The position numbers and the translations under genes were made by a program. A stretch of DNA of 64,000 nucleotides, taken from the NCBI RefSeq assembly GCF_000143965.1, contig NC_014365.1:1701501-1765500 (forward strand), read 5' to 3'. Position 1 is the stretch's first letter. Each line of letters opens with the position of its first letter. Source of the stretch: Desulfarculus baarsii DSM 2075. Lineage in GTDB: Bacteria; Desulfobacterota; Desulfarculia; Desulfarculales; Desulfarculaceae. Under the pieces are notes generated by a model. That model saw only the letters and a program-made list of their open reading frames with translations. It did no database searches and was not told the DNA's origin. Of the stretch, positions 24,434-33,518 are shown in pieces.

Positions 24434-24472
24434 CGGCCCGCCGGCCGATGGCGCATCGGCGGGCCGTCCTTT
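24434..24472. terminator. Stem-loop between convergent HIT and MscS-type genes
   Basis: Perfect ten-base arms CGGCCCGCCG (24434-24443) and CGGCGGGCCG (24457-24466), then TCCTTT. The T-run is poor, so this is a likely but not certain terminator, and it may serve both convergent genes. Confidence 0.5.
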
Positions 24473-24475
24473 GGG

Positions 24476-25996
24476 CTAGAGGCCAAGGGCGCTTTTGATC
24501 TTGCGCAGAATCTGGCCGATGCCGCCGGCGGCGTCGGCCGTCTTTTGCTGGGCCAGGGCTTGGGCCAGCTCCTGGTTGGCTCGCTGGCGTTGGTCCACCA
24601 ACCGCGAGAGGTGATCGAGAAAGCTGGGGTGAGCGCGGATCAACTCGCGGAACAGGTCGGCCTTGATCTCCACCACCCGCGAGTCGCGCTCCAGGCGCAC
24701 GCTTGCCGTGCGCGGCAGGCCCAGCAGCAGGGCCATCTCGCCCAGGCATTGGCCTTCCTCCAGGGTGGCCAACAGGGCTTGGCCGCCTTCGGGCGTCCGC
24801 TTGATGACCTGGGCGCGGCCCTGGGCCAGCAGGTATAGGCTGTCGCCGTGGTCGCCTTCGTTGAAGAGCATTTCGCCCGCGCCAAAGGTCAAAAGATTCA
24901 TGCGGTCGGCCACGGCCAGCAGGTCGGGGGCCGAGACGCCCTGAAAGACCTCGCTATCGAGCAAAAGCGGCACGATGCGTTCGATCTGATCCTGGCGCTG
25001 CTCGTGGGCGCTGGGCTCGGGCGGCGGCGCGACCAGCGTGCGGATGGGGAAGGGGATTTCGATGCCCTCGCGCTGGAACTGATACCAGATCAGGCAGTTG
25101 ACCTCGTCGCGGATGGCCTCTTGTCGGCCATAGTCCATGGTCCAGGCGTTTAGGCGATAGTTGATCGACGAATCGCCGAAGGACTCCAGAAACACCGACG
25201 GCGCGGGTTCGGCCAGCACCTCCGGGCACTGGCGGGCCGCGGCGATCATCGCCGCCTTGACCTGGTTGGGCGGGTGGCGGTAATGGGCCCCAACCTCCAC
25301 GCGCACGCGGTGCAATGGCGAGGGCAGGGTATAGTTGGTGACGGTGTCTTTCATCACCACGTTGTTGGGCAGCAGGATGAAGTCGCCGTCGCGGGTCTCG
25401 ATGCGCGTGCGCCGCCAGGTGACGTCGACCACCCGGCCCTCCATGCCGTTGACGTTGACCCAGTTGCCGTGGGCGATGGGCCGCTCGACGCCGATGACCA
25501 GGCCGGCCAGGACGCTGCCCAGCAGATCCTGGGAGGCCAGGCCCACCACGAACGACACCACCGCCGAGGTGGCCACCAGCGAGGTGACGTCCAGGTTGAG
25601 GTATTGGCGCAGGACGATCAGGGCGGCGATGAAGTCGGCCAGCAAGATCGCGCCCTGGCGCAGGATGTGGGGCACGTGGCGTTTTTGCAGACGGGCCAGC
25701 AGATAGCCCACGCCGATGGCGTCCACCGCCCGGATAATCAGCACCACGCCGGCGAAGATGATCAGGGCCTCGGAATAGGGCAGCAGGCGGGCCGGCCATG
25801 GCGTGGGCAGGTTGGCCGCGCCCACGCGCAATAAAAGCCCCAGCGCCGCCAGGTGCAGCGGAACTTTCAGCGCCGCCAGCGCGCCCAGCCGGCGCTGGCC
25901 CACGTGCATCACCACCAAAAAGGCCGCGTAAGCCAACAAGGGCAGGGCCATGGTCAGGTAACCGGGCAGTTGCTGGAGATCCAAGTTTCGTTCCAC
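24476..25996 (-). CDS. MscS-type mechanosensitive channel with C-terminal cyclic-nucleotide-binding domain
   Basis: 506 aa, inner membrane. Several N-terminal helices (about 15-150) lead to the MscS pore and beta domain: SAVVSFVVGLASQDLLGSVLAG near 148-168, then GNWVNVNGMEGRVVDVTWRRTRI and LLPNNVVMKDTVTNYT near 190-235. Residues about 345-470 form a CRP-like cNMP-binding domain (LTFGAGEMLFNEGDHGDSLY, EGQCLGEMALLLGLPRTASV, the latter with the phosphate-binding GE and R). A short coiled coil ends the protein. GTG start with AAGG upstream. Such fusions are osmotic channels gated or modulated by cyclic nucleotides. Confidence 0.88.
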   Translation of the reverse strand: MERNLDLQQLPGYLTMALPLLAYAAFLVVMHVGQRRLGALAALKVPLHLAALGLLLRVGAANLPTPWPARLLPYSEALIIFAGVVLIIRAVDAIGVGYLLARLQKRHVPHILRQGAILLADFIAALIVLRQYLNLDVTSLVATSAVVSFVVGLASQDLLGSVLAGLVIGVERPIAHGNWVNVNGMEGRVVDVTWRRTRIETRDGDFILLPNNVVMKDTVTNYTLPSPLHRVRVEVGAHYRHPPNQVKAAMIAAARQCPEVLAEPAPSVFLESFGDSSINYRLNAWTMDYGRQEAIRDEVNCLIWYQFQREGIEIPFPIRTLVAPPPEPSAHEQRQDQIERIVPLLLDSEVFQGVSAPDLLAVADRMNLLTFGAGEMLFNEGDHGDSLYLLAQGRAQVIKRTPEGGQALLATLEEGQCLGEMALLLGLPRTASVRLERDSRVVEIKADLFRELIRAHPSFLDHLSRLVDQRQRANQELAQALAQQKTADAAGGIGQILRKIKSALGL

Positions 25997-26030
25997 CTGG
26001 CCTTGCGCGGCGTCGGGCGCGCCCGGCGGC

Positions 26031-26684
26031 TTAGGGCATGTCGAGGATGTAGCTGTACATCAGCCAGAAATGGCAGAAGCTGCCGCCCAAAACGAAAAAG
26101 TGGAATATCTCGTGGAAGCCCAGGATTCCTGGCCAGGGGTCGGGCTTTTTGAACCCGTAGATCGCCGCGCCGATTGTGTAGGAGAGCCCGCCGCCGGCCA
26201 GCCACAACATGCCGCCCAGGGGGATGGCCTGGACCAGGGGGTAGATGGCCACCACGCACAGCCAGCCCATGGACAGATAAAAGATGGTGGTTAGCCAACG
26301 AGGCGCGTCCATCCAGACCAAAGTGAAGATCATGCCCACCAGGGCCATGCCCCAGGCCGCGCCGAAGATGCTCCAGCCCCAGCCGCCGCGGATGGCCACC
26401 AGGCAGAAAGGCGTGTAGGTGCCGGCGATGAGCATGTAGATCATGATATGATCAATGGCTCGGAAAATGCGTGTGCCCTTTTCGGAGAGGGGCAGCATGT
26501 GGTACAACGAGCTGGCGGTGTAGAGCAAGACCATCGACGAGCCGTAGATCGAAAACGACACCACGTGCCAAGCCGTGGCTTCCTTGGCGGCCAGAGTCAC
26601 CAGCACCGCCAGGGCGATCACCGACAGGATGGCCCCCACCAAGTGCGACAGGCCATTGACCGGCTCTCTTAGGCGTAAAACCAT
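26031..26684 (-). CDS. Hemolysin III / PAQR-family membrane protein
   Basis: 217 aa with seven hydrophobic segments. PAQR metal-binding residues are in place: the SHLVGA start, then SSLYHMLP and the DH of AIDHIMIYMLIAGTYTPF near 75-95, and the C-terminal HEIFHFFVLGGSFCHF near 190, which supplies the second and third histidines. The bacterial members (YqfA, hemolysin III) act in membrane-lipid homeostasis. ATG 26684 is preferred because AAAGG lies about nine bases upstream and the length fits the family; ATGs further upstream (26717) lack a ribosome site. Confidence 0.85.
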   Translation of the reverse strand: MVLRLREPVNGLSHLVGAILSVIALAVLVTLAAKEATAWHVVSFSIYGSSMVLLYTASSLYHMLPLSEKGTRIFRAIDHIMIYMLIAGTYTPFCLVAIRGGWGWSIFGAAWGMALVGMIFTLVWMDAPRWLTTIFYLSMGWLCVVAIYPLVQAIPLGGMLWLAGGGLSYTIGAAIYGFKKPDPWPGILGFHEIFHFFVLGGSFCHFWLMYSYILDMP

Positions 26685-27054
26685 GGGGCGCAACCTTTGC
26701 AAGAGATATTTATCCATTATTGATTTTAGGATATCCGCAACCAGGACCACGGTCAATGGTTCTGGGCGGGCCTTGGCCAAGAAAAAAGCTTGCCGCCGAC
26801 GGCGCGCGGCGATAAGAAATCATGAATTACCGCTCATTTTTTCTTGACATGGCGGCCATAGTTCAACAAATTTTGTCAGTCCATGAAATCCCTTCGTGAC
26901 AACGGCGCGTCGACGGCCGGTTTGGGCGCCGCGAGGGGCATGATGGGCCGCCCGGCCGTCGATGTAGCGGCGCGGCAAAATGCTAAGTCAAAATCGCCGG
27001 GCGCTTTCAGCTTGGCTGTGCAAAAACAACAGGCCCACAGAAAGGGGTATTTTA
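26685..27054. promoter_or_regulatory. Long leader and probable promoter of the acyl-CoA dehydrogenase gene
   Basis: A perfect TTGACA at 26844-26849 with a weak CAAATT 17 bases on. The palindrome ATGGC-G-GCCAT (26849-26859) lies within the spacer and a TGACA/TGTCA pair (26845-26849, 26874-26878) brackets the promoter, which would suit an operator. Downstream, TCGACGGCCGG (26910-26920) pairs with CCGGCCGTCGA (26952-26962) across a 31-nt loop, so the roughly 180-nt mRNA leader carries a long hairpin. AAAGGGG precedes the start codon. Confidence 0.45.
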
Positions 27055-28875
27055 ATGGGACTCAACTTCTTCAATCGTGACGACCGCGATATGAGGTTCG
27101 TGCTCTTCGAGTGGCTGGACATGGAAAAGGTTCTCGGCTACGAGAAATTTTCCGAGTTCGCCCTCGACGACTTCGCCATGATGTTTGACGAGGCCTACAA
27201 GATCGCCCGCGACTTCATCGGCCCCACCTTCAAGGACGGCGACGAGATCGGCGTCAAATATGAAGGCGGTCAAGTCACCGTGCCGCCGTCGTTCCACGAG
27301 GCCTTCAAGGCCATGGCCGAAAACGGCTGGATCGGCCTGGCCAGCCCGCCCGAGTACGGCGGACAGGGCATGCCCGCGGTGGTCAGCGGCGTGATCAACG
27401 AGTTCTTCAACGCCGCCCACTTCGCCTTCATGACCTATGTCGGCCTGTTGGTCTCCAACTCCGGCGTCATCGTCAACTATGGCACCGACAAAGACAAAGA
27501 GATGTTCGTCGAGCGGATGATCACCGGCGAGTTCGGCGGCACCATGTGCCTGACCGAGCCTGACGCCGGCTCCGACGTCGGCGATCTGCTGACCAAGGCC
27601 ACCCCCGATCCCGACGCCGGCGATCCGCGCATCTACAAGATCGAAGGCAGCAAGCGCTTCATCACCTGCGGCCGCCACGACATGGTCGACGTCATCATCC
27701 ACCTGGTGCTGGCCCGCATCGAGGGCGCGCCCAAGGGCACCAAGGGCATCAGCCTGTTCATCGTCCCCACCAAATGGGTCAACGAAGACGGCTCCATCGG
27801 CGAGGACAACGACGTCTTCTGCACCGGCATCGAGCACAAGATGGGCATCCATGGCTCGGCCACCTGCTCGCTGAGCTTCGGCGAAAACGGCAAGTGCCGG
27901 GGCATCCTCTTGGGCGAGCCCAACAGCGGCATGGCCAAGATGTTCCAGATGATGAACGAAGCCCGCATCGGCTGCGGCGTCCAGGCCAACGCCGCCGCCG
28001 CCGCCGCCTACGACGCCGCCCTGCAATACGCCAAGGAGCGCGTCCAGGGCCCGCCGTTCGTCGATCGCAGCAAGCCCCGCGTGCCGATCATCCAGCACGA
28101 GGACGTGCGCCGCATGTTGATGAACCTCAAGGCCGGCACCGAGGCCGCCCGCGCCATGATCGCCTACAACTTCTGGATGGTCGACGTCGCCCACAACGAC
28201 CCCGATCCCGAGGTGCGCAAGGCCATGGGCATGCGCTCCGAGCTGATGACCCCCCTGCTCAAGTCCTACATCACCGACATGGGCGCCCAGCTCTGCCGCG
28301 ACGCCATGCAGATCCTGGGCGGCGTGGGCTACTGCGCCGAGTTCCCCATCGAGCAGCACTACCGCGACATCAAAATCCTCTCCATCTGGGAAGGCACCAA
28401 CTTCATCCAGAGCCTGGACCTGGTCGGCCGCAAGCTGGCCATGGCCGGCGGTTCGGTCTACCAGAACTTCCTCAAGGAGATCTTCGACTACACCGCGGCC
28501 TACAAGGAAGACCCCGACTTCGCCAAAGAGTTCAAGATGCTCTTCAAGGCCGCCCAGGCCACCGGCGACATCTCCATGAAGTACATGACCTACTTCAAGG
28601 AAGGCAAGATCCAGCTCATCCCCTTGAGCAGCACCCGCTTCCTGGACTGCCTGGCCGAAGTGACCATGGCCTACCTCATGCTCCAGCAGGGCCTCATCGC
28701 CCGCGACAAGCTGGCCGAGGCCAAGGAAGGCAGCGCCAACCACGCCTACTACACCGGCAAGGTGGCCAGCGTTAAGTACTTCTGCAACAACTTCCTGCCC
28801 AACATCTTCGCGCGGCACACCGCCATCTCGCAGGAAGACACCTCGGCCATCGATATCCCCGAGGCCAGCTTCTAA
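27055..28875 (+). CDS. Long-type acyl-CoA dehydrogenase
   Basis: A 606-aa flavoprotein that oxidises acyl-CoA to enoyl-CoA. The central region has CLTEPDAGSDVG near 163-175 and the C-terminal catalytic base in IWEGTNFIQSLDLVGRK near 445. The roughly 150-residue extension beyond the normal end (about 450) marks the long FadE-like family common in proteobacteria and sulfate reducers. ATG 27055 follows AAAGGGG. The gene is alone and closed by a strong terminator; electrons probably pass to ETF. Chain length of the substrate cannot be told. Confidence 0.9.
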   Translation: MGLNFFNRDDRDMRFVLFEWLDMEKVLGYEKFSEFALDDFAMMFDEAYKIARDFIGPTFKDGDEIGVKYEGGQVTVPPSFHEAFKAMAENGWIGLASPPEYGGQGMPAVVSGVINEFFNAAHFAFMTYVGLLVSNSGVIVNYGTDKDKEMFVERMITGEFGGTMCLTEPDAGSDVGDLLTKATPDPDAGDPRIYKIEGSKRFITCGRHDMVDVIIHLVLARIEGAPKGTKGISLFIVPTKWVNEDGSIGEDNDVFCTGIEHKMGIHGSATCSLSFGENGKCRGILLGEPNSGMAKMFQMMNEARIGCGVQANAAAAAAYDAALQYAKERVQGPPFVDRSKPRVPIIQHEDVRRMLMNLKAGTEAARAMIAYNFWMVDVAHNDPDPEVRKAMGMRSELMTPLLKSYITDMGAQLCRDAMQILGGVGYCAEFPIEQHYRDIKILSIWEGTNFIQSLDLVGRKLAMAGGSVYQNFLKEIFDYTAAYKEDPDFAKEFKMLFKAAQATGDISMKYMTYFKEGKIQLIPLSSTRFLDCLAEVTMAYLMLQQGLIARDKLAEAKEGSANHAYYTGKVASVKYFCNNFLPNIFARHTAISQEDTSAIDIPEASF

Positions 28876-28901
28876 GGCCGCCTAGGCCGCGAAAGCGAAC
28901 C

Positions 28902-28936
28902 GTCCGGGCTCCCCACGCGGGGGGCCCGGACTTTTT
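28902..28936 (+). terminator. Rho-independent terminator after the acyl-CoA dehydrogenase gene
   Basis: Stem GTCCGGGCTCCCC / GGGGGGCCCGGAC with a small loop, followed by TTTTT; 26 bases past the stop. Confidence 0.9.
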
Positions 28937-29002
28937 CGCCGGGCGATCGGGCCGATCGAGCATTTCCTTGCCAGCCGGCCCGAGCCGGGGCATAATGCCG
29001 CC

Positions 29003-30361
29003 ATGACGGAAACCGGCGAAAAAAATCTCGCCCTGGGCGTCCTCGTCGTCGATGACGAGGCCAACATCCGCAAGACTGTCTCCTATTGCCTGAGCGACCA
29101 AGGCCACCGTGTCGTCGCCGTCGGCAACGCCGCCGACGCCCTTGAACAGGCCCGCCGCCGCTCCTTTGACCTGGCCTTTGTCGATCTGCGCCTGGGCGCG
29201 GAAAACGGCATGGCGCTGATCCCCGCCTTGCTGGCCGATTCACCCTGGGTCAAAATCGTCGTCATCACCGCCCACGCCTCCATCGAAAGCGTCGTGGAGG
29301 CCGTCAAGCTGGGCGCGGCCGACTACCTGGCCAAGCCCTTCACCCCCGATCAACTCCGGCTGGTCGCCGGGCGCATGGGCCAACTGCGGCGGATGGAAAG
29401 CGAACTGGCCGCCCTCCAGGCCGATGCGCGGGGACGCGGCCCGGAGGCCAGATTGCAAAGCCGCAGCGCCGGCATGCAACGGCTCATCGAGACGGCCCGA
29501 AAGGCCGCCGACTCGGAGGCCATCGTCCTGCTTTGCGGTGAAAGCGGCACGGGCAAATCTGTTTTCGCCAAGGCCATCCATCGCTGGAGCCCCAGGGCGG
29601 CCAAGCCCATGGGCGTGGTGGCCTGCCCGGCCATGCCCGCCGACCTGCTGGAGAGCGAGCTGTTCGGCCACGCCAAGGGCGCTTTCACCGGGGCGGTGCG
29701 CGACAACCCCGGGCGCATCGCCGCCTGCGAGGGCGGCACGCTTTTTTTGGATGAAATCGGCGACATGGCTCCCACCGTCCAGGCCAAGCTGCTGCGCTTC
29801 ATCCAGGATAAAGAATACGAGCGGCTGGGCGAGTCCAAGGCGCGCAAGGCCGATGTGCGCATCGTCGCCGCCACCAACGCCGACCTGGAAGGCCGCGTGG
29901 CCGATGGTCGCTTTCGCGAGGATCTGTTCTATCGGCTCAACGTCATTTGCCTGACCATACCCCCCTTGCGCCAACGGCCGGAAGACATCATGCCCCTGGC
30001 CGCCGATTTTCTGGCCCATTTTTGCCGCGCCAACCACAAGGCCATTAGCGGCTTCAGCCCCCGGGCCGAACAGGCGCTGATCGGTCACGCCTGGCCGGGC
30101 AACGTGCGCCAACTGCGCAACGCCATCGAGCGGGCCGTCATCCTGGGCGGCGGCGCGTTGGTTGATCTGGCCGATCTGCCCGGCGACATCGCCCCCGACA
30201 TCGGCGCGCCGGCCATCGGCGACAGGGCTCCGCTGGCGCTCATCGAAGAGCTGCACATCCGTGGCGTTTTGGCCAACACCGCTTCGCTGCAAGAGGCGGC
30301 CGAGGTGCTGGGCATCGATCAGGCCACCCTCTGGCGCCGGAGGAAGGCCTACGGCGTCTGA
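29003..30361 (+). CDS. Sigma-54-dependent response regulator (NtrC/AlgB type)
   Basis: 452 aa. The receiver domain has D17-D18, acceptor D61 in LAFVDLRLGAENG and a conserved lysine in ADYLAKPF. The AAA+ domain has Walker A GESGTGKS near 178, the consensus GAFTGA loop near 230, LFLDEIGDM (Walker B) near 250 and FREDLFYRLNV near 305. A C-terminal Fis-like helix-turn-helix (LQEAAEVLGIDQATLWRRRK) binds DNA. A consensus sigma-54 promoter lies 117 bases past its stop, in front of a KinB-like kinase gene, so this protein most likely activates that operon and pairs with that kinase. Confidence 0.9.
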   Translation: MTETGEKNLALGVLVVDDEANIRKTVSYCLSDQGHRVVAVGNAADALEQARRRSFDLAFVDLRLGAENGMALIPALLADSPWVKIVVITAHASIESVVEAVKLGAADYLAKPFTPDQLRLVAGRMGQLRRMESELAALQADARGRGPEARLQSRSAGMQRLIETARKAADSEAIVLLCGESGTGKSVFAKAIHRWSPRAAKPMGVVACPAMPADLLESELFGHAKGAFTGAVRDNPGRIAACEGGTLFLDEIGDMAPTVQAKLLRFIQDKEYERLGESKARKADVRIVAATNADLEGRVADGRFREDLFYRLNVICLTIPPLRQRPEDIMPLAADFLAHFCRANHKAISGFSPRAEQALIGHAWPGNVRQLRNAIERAVILGGGALVDLADLPGDIAPDIGAPAIGDRAPLALIEELHIRGVLANTASLQEAAEVLGIDQATLWRRRKAYGV

Positions 30362-30477
30362 CCGTTGGCCCATCCGCCTTGCGTTTTGCAAGCCGGCGGC
30401 GGCCCCGGCATTTCATATTTCAAGGCCAATCCCAGCTCTTATCGCGTTATCATGCTGAAATAATTGGGCTTGTATTG

Positions 30478-30493
30478 TGGCACGCCCATTGCT
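30478..30493 (+). promoter_or_regulatory. Consensus sigma-54 (-24/-12) promoter of the kinase-trk operon
   Basis: TGGCACGCCCATTGCT matches the -24/-12 consensus at every conserved position, with ten bases between GG and GC. Transcription would start near 30505, about 26 bases before the kinase ATG. Confidence 0.88.
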
Positions 30494-30530
30494 CCCTTGT
30501 CTGGCGCGGCCAAATGGAGGGGCGCTTCCC

Positions 30531-32363
30531 ATGACATTGAAACGGAAAATCCTGACCGGCTATGGCGTGTCGTTCGTGCTTATGGGGCTGGTGGTGGCTT
30601 GGGCCATCGCCAACCTGATCGCGCTGGGCCGGGCCACCGACGCCATCCTCAGCGAAAACTATCGCAGCATCCTGGCCGCCGAAAACATGATCGACGCCCT
30701 GGAGCGCCAGGACAGCGGAGTGCTGTTGACGTTCCTGGGCGACGACGGGGAGGGGATCGCGCAGTATCGGGAAAACGAGGCGGTTTTTCTGGAGTGGCTG
30801 GCGCGGGCCAAGGACAACGTAACGGTCCGGGGTGAGGCCGATCTCGTCCGATCGATCGAAGCCGATTACGGGGCCTATCGCAAACTGTTTTCCGCGCCAG
30901 GCGGCCCGCGCGGGGCGGAAGCCGCGGCCAGGCCCGGCGTTCGTTACCAGCAGGCGATTCACCCGATTTTCGCCAAAGTGCGCCAGGCGTGCATAGACCT
31001 GCGCAATCTCAACGAACGGACCATGTACGCCGCCAGCGTCAGGGCTGGCGACGTGGCGCGTCGGGCGATCTGGTCGACGGCGCTGGTGGCGGCCTTGGCC
31101 CTGACGGCGGCCTTGGCGTTCAGCTTGTTGTTGTCCGAACGCCTGGTGCGGCCGTTGCGGCGCGTCACGGAGGCTTCGCGGAAAATCTCCTCGGGCGATT
31201 ATGGCGTCCAGGTGCCGGTGGAGGCCGGTGACGAACTGGGAAACCTGGCCGGCGAGTTCAACCAGATGGCCCGGCGGCTGGCCAGCTATCACGAAATGAA
31301 TATCGAGCAGATCATCGCCGAAAAAAACAAAAGCGAGGCGATCATCTCCAGCATCGAGGATGGCCTGGTGGTTTTCGACACCAATCTGAGGGTGGCCAGC
31401 ATCAACCCGGCCGCCCGGGCCCTGCTGGAAATGCCTTTGGGCCAGGGTTCGGCTCCGTCGTGCGCCGACATCCTGCCCGACGAGCGCCTCTGCCAGATCA
31501 TCCGCGCCGCCGTCGAAAACGGCGCGCGGCCCGCCCTGCCCGATGAACGCCGCGTCATCGCCATCCGCAAGGGCGAAACGACCAAGGAGTGCCTGTTTTC
31601 GGTCACGGCCATCCGTGGCGGGGACCGCCGGCTCTCCGGCGTGGTGCTTCTGCTCAGGGACGTCACCCGCCTCAAGGAAGTGGAGCGGCTCAAAAGCGAG
31701 TTCGTCATGGCCGCCTCCCACGAACTGCGCACGCCCCTGACCAGCCTGGGCATGAGCGTCGGCTTGTTGCTGGAGCACGCCGTCGCCGGGCTGGCCGAGC
31801 GGGACAGAGAGCTGCTCCAGGCCGCCCACGAGGAGATCCAGCGCATGAAGGCCCTGGTCGACGACCTGCTCGATCTTTCCAAGATCGAGGCCGGCCGGAT
31901 CGAGTTGGAGTTCGAAAGCGTGTCCGTGGCGACCCTGTTCGATCACGCCAAGGCCGTGTTCAAAAACCAGTTGGAAATGAACGGAGTTTCGCTGACCGCC
32001 GAACTGGACGCCGCCGCGCCGCCCGTCCGCGCCGACGCCAACAAGATCACCTGGGTGCTGACCAACCTGATCTCCAACGCCTTGCGCTACGTGGGCAAGG
32101 GCGGCCACATCGCCCTGGCGGCCAGCGTGATCGGGCCGTGCGCGCATTTGTCGGTTCGAGATGATGGTCCGGGGATTCCGCCGGAGTTTCAGTCCAAGAT
32201 TTTCCAGAAATTCGTCCAGGTTCAGGGCCGCGAGGCCGGGGGGACCGGCCTGGGGCTGGCAATCTGCAAGGAGATCGTGCGCGCCCACGGCGGGGCGATC
32301 TGGGTGGAGTCCGCGCCCGGCCAGGGCAGCAAGTTCATCTTTACGCTGCCTTTGGCCCGGTAG
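30531..32363 (+). CDS. Membrane sensor histidine kinase, KinB-like
   Basis: 610 aa. TM1 about residues 9-31. A periplasmic helical domain follows (ATDAILSENYRSILAAENMI, LERQDSGVLLTFLGDD) of the type found in KinB. TM2 is about 176-202, then HAMP (RPLRRVTEASRKISSGDYGV) and PAS (SSIEDGLVVFDTNLRVASIN near 275). HisKA follows with ASHELRTPLTSLGM, phospho-histidine near 396, and HATPase with the DDGPGIPPEF and GGTGLGLAICKEIV boxes. GGAGG lies ten bases before the ATG. First gene of a tight operon running through trkH under a sigma-54 promoter. It may sense osmotic or envelope state. Confidence 0.88.
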   Translation: MTLKRKILTGYGVSFVLMGLVVAWAIANLIALGRATDAILSENYRSILAAENMIDALERQDSGVLLTFLGDDGEGIAQYRENEAVFLEWLARAKDNVTVRGEADLVRSIEADYGAYRKLFSAPGGPRGAEAAARPGVRYQQAIHPIFAKVRQACIDLRNLNERTMYAASVRAGDVARRAIWSTALVAALALTAALAFSLLLSERLVRPLRRVTEASRKISSGDYGVQVPVEAGDELGNLAGEFNQMARRLASYHEMNIEQIIAEKNKSEAIISSIEDGLVVFDTNLRVASINPAARALLEMPLGQGSAPSCADILPDERLCQIIRAAVENGARPALPDERRVIAIRKGETTKECLFSVTAIRGGDRRLSGVVLLLRDVTRLKEVERLKSEFVMAASHELRTPLTSLGMSVGLLLEHAVAGLAERDRELLQAAHEEIQRMKALVDDLLDLSKIEAGRIELEFESVSVATLFDHAKAVFKNQLEMNGVSLTAELDAAAPPVRADANKITWVLTNLISNALRYVGKGGHIALAASVIGPCAHLSVRDDGPGIPPEFQSKIFQKFVQVQGREAGGTGLGLAICKEIVRAHGGAIWVESAPGQGSKFIFTLPLAR

Positions 32364-32371
32364 GGGGGGCC

Positions 32372-33088
32372 ATGAACGACAAACGACTTCTGGTGGTGGA
32401 CGACGAAAAGAACATCCGCCTGACCGTGACGCAGGCCCTGGAAGACCTGGGCTTGCCCGTACGCACGGCCGTCAACGGTGAGGAAGCCATGACCATGCTG
32501 GACGAGGAGCCATTTGACGTGGTGTTTCTTGACCTGAGGATGCCTGGCATGGACGGCATGGAGGCGTTGAGGCGCATCAGGGATGGCTGGCCGAAAACGC
32601 GGGTGATCGTCATCACCGCCCACGGCAAGATCGAATCGGCCGTGCAGGCCATGAAACTGGGCGCGCTGGATTTCGTCCAAAAGCCTTTCAGCCCGGCCGA
32701 GGTGCGCGAACTGGCGCTCAGGGCGCTGGAGGGCGGCGCGGAGGAAGCAAACGACGCCGAGGATTACTTTTCCCTGGTCCATCGCGTCAAGAATCACATC
32801 GCCGCCGGCGACTACCCCGCCGCCCGCCGCGCGGCCAGAAGGGCCATGGCCGCCGATCCGGCCCGGCCCCAGGCCTACAACCTGCTGGGCGCGCTGCTGG
32901 AGATCAAGGGCGAAGTCCTGCGGGCGCAGAAGTTCTATCGCGCGGCCCTGGATATCGATCCGGCCTTCGAGCCGGCTCAGGCCAACATCCGGCGCACAAC
33001 ATCGAGCAATGAATTCGGCGGGATCGACCTGGGGCCGGACGAAGGCGAGGCCCGGCGACCGGCCATGGAAAAGCAAAATGAAAAATGA
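32372..33088 (+). CDS. Receiver-domain protein with TPR-type C-terminus
   Basis: 238 aa. The receiver domain (1-120) has D10-D11, acceptor D54 in VVFLDLRMPGMDG and lysine in DFVQKPF. No DNA-binding or enzymatic output follows; instead residues about 130-210 form TPR-like helices (YPAARRAARRAMAADPARPQ, AYNLLGALLEIKGEVLRAQK). The output is therefore likely protein-protein contact. The gene starts nine bases after the kinase stop and overlaps the following trkA-like gene by 11 bases, so it may link the kinase to the potassium transporter. Confidence 0.8.
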   Translation: MNDKRLLVVDDEKNIRLTVTQALEDLGLPVRTAVNGEEAMTMLDEEPFDVVFLDLRMPGMDGMEALRRIRDGWPKTRVIVITAHGKIESAVQAMKLGALDFVQKPFSPAEVRELALRALEGGAEEANDAEDYFSLVHRVKNHIAAGDYPAARRAARRAMAADPARPQAYNLLGALLEIKGEVLRAQKFYRAALDIDPAFEPAQANIRRTTSSNEFGGIDLGPDEGEARRPAMEKQNEK

Positions 33089-33518
33089 CCGCTACATCAT
33101 CGTCGTCGGTTGCGGCCGGCTGGGCTCCCTGCTGGCCAATCAGCTCAGCCGCGCCGGCAACTCCGTCGTGGCCATCGACAAAAACGAACCCACTTTTGGC
33201 GCGCTGTCGCCCGAGTTCAGCGGCTTCAAGATTCATGGCGACGCCTCGCGCATGGCCGTGCTCAAGCAGGCCAAGCTCGATCGGGCCGACGTGTTGATCG
33301 CCACCACCCACGCCGACAACGTCAACCTGATGGTGGCCCAGGCCGCCCAGGTTATTTTCGGGGTGCGCCGTGTGTTGGCCAGGGTTTTCGACCCCAAGCG
33401 CGAGGAAGTTTACGCCCGCTTGGGCATCGAGACCATCTGCCCCACGTCCGTGGCCGCGGAGCTGTTTCTGCGCGCCCTCGCAGGCGGCGAGGCCCGGCGG
33501 CCAGGAGCGCGGGCATGA
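33078..33518 (+). CDS. TrkA-N (RCK) nucleotide-binding protein, N-terminal domain only
   Basis: 146 aa. One Rossmann RCK-N domain: VVGCGRLGSLLANQL (GxGxxG) at 10-24, the ribose-binding VVAIDKNEPTFGAL near 33 and IHGDASRMAVLKQA near 55. There is no RCK-C domain; the protein ends soon after CPTSVAAELFLRAL. E. coli TrkA has two N-C pairs on one chain; here this half and the next gene share that role. ATG 33078 overlaps the upstream gene; its stop overlaps the next start (ATGA). Confidence 0.82.
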   Translation: MKNDRYIIVVGCGRLGSLLANQLSRAGNSVVAIDKNEPTFGALSPEFSGFKIHGDASRMAVLKQAKLDRADVLIATTHADNVNLMVAQAAQVIFGVRRVLARVFDPKREEVYARLGIETICPTSVAAELFLRALAGGEARRPGARA

